Translations under genes and position numbers: made by a program
Source: Diphasiastrum complanatum
Taxonomy: Eukaryota; Streptophyta; Lycopodiopsida; Lycopodiales; Lycopodiaceae
DNA length: 60,000 nucleotides
Direction: 5' to 3'
NCBI GenBank assembly: GCA_029204225.1
Contig: CM055099.1
Span: forward strand, 57,611,982 to 57,671,981
Shown: in pieces, positions 20,876 to 31,370 of the stretch
How the letters are laid out: the number at the start of each line of letters is the position of its first letter
How positions within the stretch are numbered: position 1 is the first letter of the stretch
Notes under the pieces: generated by a model
What the model was told of the DNA's origin: nothing
What the model saw: only the letters and a program-made list of their open reading frames with translations
The model's database searches: none

Positions 20876-21600
20876 TCAGATACATGTGATCTTTTCACGA
20901 GTGGGAATGCAACAAAATGTGTTTTGATATCCTAAGGCTTTGTGATTGCACCTAAATCAAGTGTAGATTGATAATCAAGATCAAGCACTCAATTCTATGA
21001 CAAGAGCATCAAATCTATATGCATAAAACTATCATTCAAGTACTATCACGCGTTTGAAGACTCATGCATGAAAAAAACTCATTCAAGTACTTTCACACAT
21101 GTGGAGACTCATGCATGAAAAAAAAACTAAGTACCAAAACACCGACCTCTCGAGTAGAGAGAGAAAGCAATATTGACTAGAAACTCCAAATCTCTTATTG
21201 ATCTCAAAAAACTTAGTACAAAATGAATAGATTCATCCTACTATTAGAAACTCGAGGCAGTCCATGCTCAATTCCTATTGGACCCCTTTTCTAGCACCTC
21301 TTAGTTCCTATTGGATGAGTGATCAACATCCTCTTGATTTGATTCGTTCTAGTGAAATTCTTACTTATGATTGGACCCTTGACCTCATGCCAACACTTTG
21401 ACTTGGGCCACTCATCAAATCTAATCTTGACACTTGTAGTGAGCCTAACTAGCTTGAGCTACATCATAATTGACTTTTGGCCTAATGATGGAAATACATG
21501 TGTACTTGACTATTTTGCCTCTAAAGCCAAAAATGGCCCAATCAACTTTCTACATATAGATGCTTGATGGAAAAACTTGATCAGACCCCTAAATTCAACA
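20876..21600 (+). repeat. Non-coding remnant, probably 3' untranslated part of copia E
   Basis: The segment near 21150 (CTCTCGAGTAGAGAGAGAAA) resembles 40914-40960 of the copia F leader/3' region (CTCGGGTAGAGAGAGAAAAT, twice). It holds two near-identical units of about 47 bp, 21033-21079 and 21080-21128, both ending GACTCATGCATGAAAAAAA...CT. No coding frame recognised. Confidence 0.4.
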
Positions 21601-22233
21601 TAGATATCCTTTTGTATCTTTCACATTAGGTAATAATCCTTGAATTCGATTGAAATATACTTTCCACCATTGTTTGATCTGTCGTAAAATAGGTGGGATA
21701 GCAGCGAAAGTAGATCAACAGACGGTTGTAGATCAAAAGTGCAACAATTACTAGCAATAATCAAGATGAATAAACAGTAGTAATGTTCAATAGAACGAAC
21801 CAGTAGTGTGGGAAAAATGTAATCGTGATAAAAATTAGAAGGTGAGTACATGGGCGTGAAGCTTAGCACAATTTAGTAAGGCGTAGATATTTTAGAGCTT
21901 CCGTCTTTTATAGATAACTAATTGAAAAGATATTTATTTACAAGATATTTTCAAGTCTTTCCAGGTCAATGCTTTTCTACTACTTAAAGAATTACTGTCG
22001 CCTTGTAGTTGGTAACCGCTTTTTAAGTATCAAAGATTATGTACAAGTAGGTGAACTGCCATAAAGTCTTGGATCGACTTTTTCTTGATGATGAAGTTCA
22101 ATTTGTCAGTGTCGTCAGATTTGTCGGCTTGGTCAGATTTGTTGGCTTGGCCCAATTTATCATTGTCGGTGTCGATGGTTTTTCAGGATGCTCTTTACTG
22201 AATGGATTTGGTCCCGAGCATAGAAATCCACCA
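21601..22233 (-). repeat. Probable 3' LTR of a copia element, left end unresolved
   Basis: On the minus strand TCAAGGGGGAG (22244-22234), a classic polypurine tract, is followed by TGGTGGATTTC, a plausible LTR start at 22233. The RNase H lies directly upstream. I cannot fix the other end; 21601 is a loose limit. Confidence 0.45.
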
Positions 22234-22905
22234 CTCCCCCTTGATGTGGATCCTGAAAAACTTTGGTCTTTAGATTTAACATGTCATTAAATCAGAGATG
22301 GTGCTCTTTTGATAGAGCTTTCGTGAAGTAATCTGCTACCATAAGATCTGTCCTGCAATAAACCAATGACACTTCGTTGCCTTGCACTTTTTCTCTAAGG
22401 TAGTGATACCTGATTTCGATATGTTTGCTTCAAGAGTGAAATATCGGATTTAGAGATAGTGCAATTGTGCTTTGATTGTCACAATAGATTGTCGTTGGAT
22501 ATGGTTGAGCAAGGTCGATATCTGCAAGTAGGTTTCTTAGCCAAATTGCCTCCTTGGTAGCATATGTGACAACTATGTAGTCTGATTCGGTCGATGATAA
22601 TGCTACTAAGGTCTGTTTTTGGCTATTCCATGAGATCGGGCCTCGATTGAATAAGAATACAAATCTAGAAGTTGATCTTCTAGTGTCGATATCTCCTTCC
22701 CAATCCACATCTGTGTGTCCTTCGAGAATATTGGTAGGTTGGCTGCCTGCATAACAGATGCTAAGATGTTTTGTTGCTTGGACATACTTCCTGGCCTTTA
22801 TGAGTGCTTTCCAATGGGTTGAACCTGGATTTGATAGGAACTGGCTAAGTGAATTGATCGAGTATGCAAGGTCTGGTCGAGTGTAGAGCATTGTAGGTAT
22901 GCCAT
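22234..22905 (-). pseudogene. Ty1/copia RNase H remnant
   Basis: Minus strand: MLYTRPDLAYSINSLSQFLS, STHWKALIKARKYVQATKHL, DWEGDIDTRRSTSRFVFLF, ISWNSQKQTLVALSSTESDY, IYCDNQSTIALSLNPIFHS, then in another frame HIEIRYHYLREKVQ and VADYFTKAL. It has only the last part of pol; RT upstream of 22905 is replaced by lectin receptor kinase sequence. The polypurine tract at 22244-22234 closes the element. Confidence 0.85.
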
Positions 22906-24071
22906 CTGACCTGCACCCGTATATATCTCAAATCTCTTCTGCCAATTTAGTGTGATACTGGTTTTATCATTCTCAATTAGCCATTTATATCTAGCAAACC
23001 GTTTATTCATATACTAGCAAGCGATCAACTCCTTATGAGCAAAATCCCCACAGGCAGACAAGATTACTATGGTGAATGGAACCAAATGCGGCAACTTTTG
23101 CCCTTGAGTGGCACCTTGTAGCTTCTTTCCAACAACCTTGGTTTCGTCATGAAGATTTCCTTCGTGTGTTGATCCGAAACCTCCAACTTCCAACTGTTTC
23201 CTAAATTTCTCAGTTGCAACGCGAAGGGCGTTGCAGCATCTCTGTTGTCTTCAGTGTTGCCATACACAGTTTTCGTCTTTTTTTTTTTCTTTTGTACCAA
23301 AAAATGTTCGAAAGGACGAAAACTGCCACTTGAGAGCCAATCACATCAGCAACTAGTGCAATATGGGATTGCTTTTTAGTTGATCTTGAACCTTTATAAA
23401 CCCTAACTTTAGTCTGATCTACACCAATCTCCAATGTCTGTAGTGGATTTGTGAAGGTGAAGCAAGAGCTGGATGACCCGTAGAAAAACGATGTAGTGTA
23501 GGAACAATTTTGCACACACAAGTCCATGCAATTAGCTATAATGAGAGAATTTGTCACGAAAATTATTCTCAACAGATAGCTCCACCTTGTGGTTTGTTGC
23601 GATGGTGTGATTGCATGTCAGCTCTCCAGCTCTGAGATAGCAGCCTTGTGATGGAGACGAAGCATTGGTAGGTAGCAGTTGAGCCACTGTAGAATCCGTA
23701 AGGACCACAAGTGCCAAGAAGGTGACACTGCTGATCGGAGGGAAAAAAGTCATGGTCTACGTTCAAAGTGCCCTGATGAAGGCAAATCCGAAAATTTTCA
23801 TCAGATTAAACTTCACAAAACTTGAAAAGTTGGACGAGAACTTCTTGGTTTGGATCAGCAAATTCCTGAAATCGAAATGTTACATGACCAGAAAATCGCT
23901 ACTTGTTGAAGACCTGAAAAGTGATCCTATATGGTTGAAGTTATAGTCACTTGGGAGGCATTCTGGCAGCCTCCTTGCTTGAAAGGAATCTGTGTCAATT
24001 TTCCCATAAGATTCCCAGATCCAATAGGGTAGAGAAGGGATTGGGAGAGCGTACATAACAAGTGAACCCAC
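22906..24071 (-). pseudogene. G-type lectin S-receptor-like kinase, truncated pseudogene
   Basis: Minus strand in broken frames. 23790-23570: DENFRICLHQGTLNVDHDFF, then SDQQCHLLGTCGPYGFYSGS, the EGF-like/S-locus glycoprotein segment with a C..LGTCGPYGFC pattern. 23653 on: SQGCYLRAGELTCNHTI and KVELSVENNF. 23545-23330: NCMDLCVQNCSYTTSFFYGS, SSSCFTFTNPLQTLE (PAN-like Cys pattern), a hydrophobic helix ALVADVIGSQVAVFVLSNIFWY and the basic stop-transfer KRKKKRRK. The kinase domain is essentially absent: RFALQLRN-like juxtamembrane sequence fades before copia RNase H starts. Known members are membrane receptors of the cell surface. At least three frameshifts show it is dead. Reading through to 24071 is less sure. 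Confidence 0.65.
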
Positions 24072-25312
<1,241 letters not shown>

Positions 25313-25453
25313 CTACATAAAGCCTACTGCTTGGTGTAAGTCGCTAGTTAAGACAGTTGGAAGTTTAGGTAGTGCAGGAAGCTGTGAAGCAGCCGTTCCT
25401 GCAACTATGGCATGTCGAAGTATTGCAAGTGCCTGAGTGCGTTGTAAAGTCAT
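25313..25453 (-). CDS. Possible small protein, 46 residues, unidentified
   Basis: ATG at 25453 gives MTLQRTQALAILRHAIVAG, then TAASQLPALPKLPTVLTSDL and HQAVGFM, ending in TAG. Codon-like composition and an Ala/Leu-rich, Arg-containing start are better than chance frames nearby. On the same strand upstream are CTCTCTCTCTCTCTCC, two AAACCCTAA-type motifs common in plant 5' untranslated regions (about 25615-25650), and TTTTGCAG, a possible splice acceptor (about 25517). AATAAA-like sequence follows about 115 bp downstream. A neighbouring frame (FAAKLQGRGAHFYLSLRLI) also looks coding, so this could instead be the tail of a frameshifted gene. I do not recognise it. Confidence 0.3.
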   Translation of the reverse strand: MTLQRTQALAILRHAIVAGTAASQLPALPKLPTVLTSDLHQAVGFM

Positions 25454-26061
25454 CGAAACTCGTTGACGATAATAAGCCGTAATGATAGATAAAAGTGGGC
25501 ACCACGACCTTGGAGTTTCGCTGCAAAACCTACACAGGATGATAAAAAATTATCGAATTTCTTATGCAGGCACCCATATGTTTCTTTACATTCAATATCA
25601 AAAGATAAGCTTCACAAGTTAGGGTTTCTCTGAGATTAGGGTTTGGCGGAGGACAGATATAGAGGAGAGAGAGAGAGAATGTAAGGGATGGTGGTGAGAG
25701 ACGTTGTCCCGTATACATTAGGGCGGGCAAACATGTTGCTCTTTGCATGATCAGCGAGCGAACCTTTGTTATATTTCTGCGTGGAAAAGTATCTCCATCC
25801 GCTTGTTCTCAACGATCTACGAAGATCAATGGTTTCCTAGGTGAGCTTTTGCTGTCTTGCAGTAGCGCTTTCCACGCTCTTCTCACATCATATCAGATCA
25901 GCGGAAGATAGAGAGCTGGCTCTATTCTCTGTCTCCACAGCTGAAAATTGTTTGTTCTTTTCATTCATTACTTGCAATCCTCTGAGTGACCTGTAGATCG
26001 ATTGCTTCTGTTTCAAAGCGACTAAATTAGTGTTTTGCAATGAAATAGTTGCTTGGTTCTA
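25454..26061. other. No firm gene; possible 5' region of the small minus-strand ORF
   Basis: Contains GA-rich text at 25663-25680 and AGGGTTT words (AAACCCT on the minus strand). No frame with a known domain. Confidence 0.35.
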
Positions 26062-26720
26062 TGTTGGAATATTTTCTGCAGATCGTTGCTCTAAATTTTG
26101 AGATTGAGGGTTTCTCACTTTTAGGGTTACGACACCCATACCAAAACTTCAGATAAAGTGTGTGAAGAGAGAAGAATGTTACCACAGTTAAACAAAACGC
26201 ATTTTAAGCGTTTTCATTGGGCCACGTATGCCCTATAATTTCAATGACGGGCAGTTGACGGGCATTTGTCAGGGACGACGGCCCAAAAAAAGAGAGTACG
26301 TTTTTGAAACGTTTGAGACAGAGAGAGACAGACAGAGAGAGCAACGTTGGAGAGAGAGAGCGCGCTATAATGTGAGTTGAGAGAGAGAGAAAGCGCGAGC
26401 GAAGGAGAAGCAACGAAGTATCGAGCATCTGAGTGAAAGGGAAAGGATAGGATGGAGGGACACATTTAGTGGTGAGCATCGTAGGCAAGAAGGAATAAAG
26501 CACCGCAGCGGTAGCATTAGTATTGGTATTTGCTACACTTTTAGGCGGATCAATTTGGTGGCATCTTGCTTTTCCTCTCAGCGCTGAGCTGAGCCTGTGG
26601 GCGCAGGCTGGATTTATGGCGCACCTGCACGGATTGACAATCAATCTGTCATCGCACTTCCTAACTGTCCACAAAGTCTATCAGAGATAAGGTGAGTTTT
26701 GTGTGTGTAATTATCCAACA
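26062..26720 (+). repeat. LTR of a copia-like element (5' LTR, rest lost)
   Basis: 659 bp starting TGTTGGAATATT and ending TTATCCAACA, giving perfect 7-bp inverted ends (TGTTGGA/TCCAACA). GGTATCAGAGC follows one base later. It includes a GA-rich stretch (26320-26400) and AAGGTGAGTTTTG, a good splice-donor-like site common in copia leaders. Only about 137 bp of interior remains before an opposite gypsy LTR at 26870. No second copy in the window, so the limits rest on the ends and the PBS. Confidence 0.7.
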
Positions 26721-26732
26721 AGGTATCAGAGC
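26721..26732 (+). other. Primer-binding site after the 26062-26720 LTR
   Basis: AGGTATCAGAGC: eleven of twelve bases match the complement of the initiator tRNA-Met 3' end. Confidence 0.75.
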
Positions 26733-26869
26733 TTTCATGATTCTGAGTGCCTAGGGTTCATGATAACCTCATGCAATAGTTGTAATTGCATGCAGGAGTC
26801 ATGCACTAAGTATAATCAAAGTTTCAGACTTCTAGTGTAGGCCAGAAGCGGCCATTCATTGACCTTTTG

Positions 26870-27314
26870 TGTTAGACTTTCTCTTACCGCATACCTCTAG
26901 GTGCCGGTTAACCACAAGAGACCGAATGATTCACGTTCCACCCCGCCGCAGGACCTAATCCGGGTCCACCCTCCGTGCCCTGGCCTGTGACCGTATCAAG
27001 CAAGGTCTGACCTCCATCCTAGACAGTGTCCCATACCACTGCCTAGGCTCTCAGCCATCTCCCGCCTCAAGCTAGAACGTATCCTGGTTGTGCACATGCT
27101 CTCCATCCACCTCCTCCTAGGTAGATAGAATGGATGAATGAGTCCTCCTCCCCTTGTATACCTCCAAGGTGGGAGACTCCAAGCTATGCGCATGTCCTAG
27201 ATCATGACACATGGCAACCATGCAGGTTCATGAGTCACCGGTCAAGTCAACAGGCCTAGTCATCGTCAAGTCTCAAGTTTGGGTTTGGGACCCAAGGGAG
27301 TTGGGTCCCTAACA
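26870..27314 (-). repeat. 3' LTR of gypsy G
   Basis: 445 bp, GC-richer than its surroundings. On the minus strand it begins TGTTAGGGACCC directly after AAAGAGAAGGGAA, a polypurine tract, and ends GAAAGTCTAACA, so the ends are inverted (TGTTAG/CTAACA). Confidence 0.65.
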
Positions 27315-28812
27315 TTCCCTTCTCTTTAAAAAAATCCTTATCTAAGGAAGAAAATCTAGGAACCTCAGTCTAAGGTCACGTTCCTTTTCCCAACTATCAT
27401 CGTCTTCGGAGCTTCCTTTACAACGAACCAAGTACTCAGTTACCTCCCAGTTTCTGAGCCCACAACAATGGCTTGTGGTTCCGTAGGTACAAAGGATGTC
27501 TGGTCCTCAAGCTGAACTAGGTCCTCCTGACGTATCAAGTCATCCTTTCCACCGAGTTGTTCCTTTAAACGACTAATGTGGAAAACTGGATGAACCTTGA
27601 CACCTTGAGGAAGTTCTAGCTGATAAGCATTCTGATGATACTTATGCCTCCACTTGACTTTTTAAGTTGGGCCAATAAAAGTTCCTTTTTATTAAATCAA
27701 GTGTTCTTTGTGAGCCAAGGTGCCTCGCACACGGGCTGTCATGACATTCATGCAGGATTTGGGCCCTTATATCATCATTTTCTGGCACACAAACCTTTCC
27801 ATTCCGGAAAAGTAACCCATTCCTTATGGAATAGTCTCCTAATATCTTGTCCTAAGGAGAAATCTTGGGATCCTGCATTCCAAGCTCATCACTAGATCTA
27901 GAAGAACCTGCCAGGATGTCTAGCCAAATACGACCGAAGTACCTATCGGTCTTACACAAATATCTTAAGGACAGATATAACTCAGATTGGATCTCATAAA
28001 AGCTTAACTGATTAACCTCTCCAACCCAGCTTAAGGCATTTGCGACACTATTAGAAGTACCCTTCCGGTACTCAATGTCTTAATGAAATTCTTGGAGCAT
28101 TTTCGACCATATGGCCTTACGACCCCTAAGGTCCACCGCATCGTTAATATACTTTAACGCTTGATGGTCAATAACTATGGTAAACTTTGAGCCATACAAA
28201 TAATGTCTCCACACTTTCAGGGCATGAATAACAACAAAAAGCTCCTTGTAGTAGGTGGAATACCGCCTTTGAGCAGGATCTAGCTTTTTGCTTTCAAAAG
28301 CAACCGGTCTACCATCCTGATATAGGACTGCACCTATAGCATAGTCACTGGCATCCGTCTCAAGTACATACGGCTTGTTAGGATCCACTATGTGTAAAAT
28401 AGGTGCTGTAGTTACACAGTATTTGAGGTTCTCAAAACTCTGATTCAACTCTTCAGTCCAAGTAATCGGAGGACTGAATTTACTGTGTCAGCTCGTTCTT
28501 TTAGCCCCTTTGAGGATATTTGTCAAGGCATGCATAACGCAAGATAAATCTATGAAAAAACCCCCATAAAGCCCAAAAAGGACTTAACCTCCCGGATGGT
28601 TATTGGCCATTCACGAACTTGTCGGACTTTATTTGGGTCAATTTTCAACCCATGGTCCGAAATAACGTGACCGAGATAACGTAATCTTTTCTGGAAGAAA
28701 ACACATTTGGACTCCTTGGCAAAAAGCTTCTCCTGTCTAAGTAACTTTAAGACAGTCCTGAGATGCTCCTCATGCTCCTCCAAAGTCTTACTATAGATGA
28801 GAATATCATTTT
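27315..28812 (-). pseudogene. Gypsy G pol: RT tail, RNase H, integrase pieces
   Basis: 28783-28550: EEHLRTVLKLLRQEKLFAKE, KCVFFQKRLRYLGHVISDHG, VKSFLGFMGVF (RT thumb). 28448-28080: VLETDASDYAIGAVLYQDGR, YKELFVVIHALKVWRHYLYG and DHQALKYINDAVDLRGR (RNase H). Near 27840-27700: the ECHDS..A.H zinc-binding region of integrase. Then a jump near 27670 to YQLELPQGVKVHPVFHISRL and EDLVQLED (27650-27430), the integrase C-terminal end: the catalytic core is deleted. Confidence 0.85.
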
Positions 28813-28988
28813 ACTGTTTCCTCGAAACGCGTTTTGAACGCTGAAACGAGTTCGAAACGGGACGTACGAAACGACCCCGTTTTAAAACGTTTTATTGCTC
28901 GAAACGACTGTTGAAAAAATGCAAATTTTTTTGCGATACAACGCTGGCCCAAGGGGTGTTTGTTTTCACTTTTTGGCACGATAGAGAA
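28813..28988. repeat. Cluster of CGAAACG-type words
   Basis: Within about 100 bp the words CGAAACG, TGAAACGAG, TCGAAACGGG, CGAAACGACC, AAAACG and TCGAAACGAC occur on one strand, with GTTTC/CGTTTT as complements. It starts exactly where gypsy G is cut off. Clustered short repeats of this kind are found in subterminal regions of hAT and related DNA transposons, and a hAT-like transposase begins 700 bp further on, but no terminal inverted repeat is proven. Confidence 0.4.
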
Positions 28989-29575
<587 letters not shown>

Positions 29576-29693
29576 TCTTGAGCTAGAGTGAGGTTAGAGC
29601 TTAGGTTTACCTTTTTAGAAATTAGGATTAGTTTTTAATTTGAAGTCTGAATTTAATACTTATTGTTTTGTTGACACTAGATAGCTATTAGCA

Positions 29694-31370
29694 ATGCCCA
29701 GACAGCGAGATCCCTTATGGGATCACGTCACCCTTAATTCAGGTTATGGCACATCAGGCACAAAGAAGTGGACTTGCAAGTATTGCGTGAACACTTATGG
29801 AGGTGGCCCCATTCGAATCAGGGCGCATCTTTTACGTCTTCGAGGATACGAGATCGCCGTTTGCACTCAAGCCCCGGAGTCACTGAGGATTGCCAGGATC
29901 AGGGACGACTCTCCTGCTACTACTTCAGGCACAGGTGATTCTTGAATCTTGTTTGATCAATGACATTGATTGAAATTTGATCTAAAGCTAAAACTTAAAA
30001 GTTCAGTCTATAACTTTAAACTTTGATTACTAATGAGTAATTAGTGACTGTTCTCTGAGCTCTCTCACTGACTATAATTTATGACCTAAAGCCTAACTAG
30101 TAACACCAATGTTGTTACAGGTGCGGTAGAGCGGTCTGCTGCAACATCCATTCCACCTTTTTCTGGAGAGACTCCTGCAGTGCTAGTTGGTGGGGCAGGC
30201 AATAGTGCTATTGGTAGCACTGGGGACGGGGTCGAGGATATGTGAGAGGCAGGGATGTTTTTGTGGCAGCCTTCCAGCAGTCGCATAGGGATGCAGTTGC
30301 TATTGCTATTAGGAGGTGCTTTTACTTGCGTGACCTCCCTTTTCATGTGGCACAGACCCTGCATGGAGGGATATGATGCGAGCCATATCTCGTATCGGTG
30401 TTGAGTGGGAGGGCCCGACCATGGAGCAGTTGAGGACGAGAGAGCTACACGCTGAGCGGCAGTCCGTGGATGCTGACCTACAGCCCATTAGGAAGTCATG
30501 GGCGAGGTATACCTGTAACCTTAGTACTTACATCTTCAAAACCTTTGCACTTGCCACTTACTTCTTTAGAAATTAGTACTTTCAAGTTTCTAACTTTGAA
30601 CTTTCAATCTCCAAATTTGCAACTTAGTTAGTTGAAAGTGTTGTCGAATGTTTTAGGTTTGGATGCACTATAATATCAGATTGTTGGACCGATGCAAGGA
30701 GGCGCCATCTTGTGACTATATTGGTGTCTTCTTGCATGGGCACCATGTTTTTGAGATCCATTGATACGTCGGAGCCAGGCGTGGCATTGGATGGTAGGAG
30801 ATTGTTTGAGTACATCTCACAGGCCATTGAGGAGGTCGGAAAAGAGAATGTTGTCCGGGTATGCACTTGCCACTTTCAAGTTTCAACTTTCGACATTGAG
30901 CTCTCAGCTTTGAAGTTAGAACTTAGTAAGTTATAAGTTACAACTTGCATTTTGTGAATCATGATTATGTTTTGAACGTTGCAATTTGCACTTGCCATTT
31001 ACAATTGCAATTTGCATTTGCTTCCGAAATGCTCAATGGTGAATGTTCATGAGGTATGATTCGAGCTTTGTCGGAATTCCAATGCAGGTTGTCACGGACA
31101 ACGCGTCCAATTGTGTTGCCATGGGGAAGATGGTGAATGAGAAGTACCCTTGGATTTTCTGGAGTCCATGTGCTGCACATTGTCTTGACCTCCTAGTTGA
31201 AGACATTGGGAAATACCCTGGGTCAAGGAGGTTGTAGACATGGCACGATTCTTGGTGAGATTTGTCACCAAGAGACAGAGGGCCTTGAGCATCTTCAGGT
31301 CCTATTCCACCTTGGACATTAAGGCGCTCGGTCCTGAACATTCAACATTCATCACCATTCAAATTTCAAA
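29694..31370 (+). pseudogene. hAT-like transposase gene, left copy (BED finger and DUF659 exons)
   Basis: Exon 1 29694-29934: MPRQRDPLWDHVTLNSG, then TKKWTCKYCVNTYGGGPIRI, RAHLLRLRGYEIAVC, a BED-type zinc finger (C-x2-C...H...C). Exon 2 30121-30506 is frameshifted and lacks about 40 bp present in the right copy. Exon 3 30657-30858: CTIISDCWTDARRRHLVTIL, SSCMGTMFLRSIDTSEPGVA, LFEYISQAIEEVGKENVV. Exon 4 from 31088: VVTDNASNCVAMGKMVNEKY, IFWSPCAAHCLDLLVEDIGK, after which a frameshift leads to VDMARFLVRFVTKRQRALSI. These are the DUF659 blocks of plant hAT transposases. All introns have GT-AG ends. The C-terminal dimerisation part is absent. Inactive. Confidence 0.85.

Larger units (their letters stand above)
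26870..28812 (-). mobile_element. Ty3/gypsy retrotransposon G, truncated, with internal deletion
   Basis: Minus strand, from 28812: reverse transcriptase tail, RNase H, integrase zinc finger, a deletion, integrase C-terminus, polypurine tract, 3' LTR. Gypsy order (RNase H before integrase) and residues closely match gypsy J (49000-51200). The 5' half (LTR, gag, protease, most of RT) is missing; at 28812 the frame stops within ILIYSKT of the RT active-site block. Confidence 0.85.

Noticed and set aside
26470-26690. Plus-strand text STAAVALVLVFATLLGGSIW and WHLAFPLSAELSLW followed by a good splice donor, resembling a membrane-protein exon
   Set aside because: It lies inside the 26062-26720 repeat, which has perfect 7-bp inverted LTR ends and a primer-binding site. 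The frame has stops on both sides, and splice donors are common in copia LTR/leader sequence.
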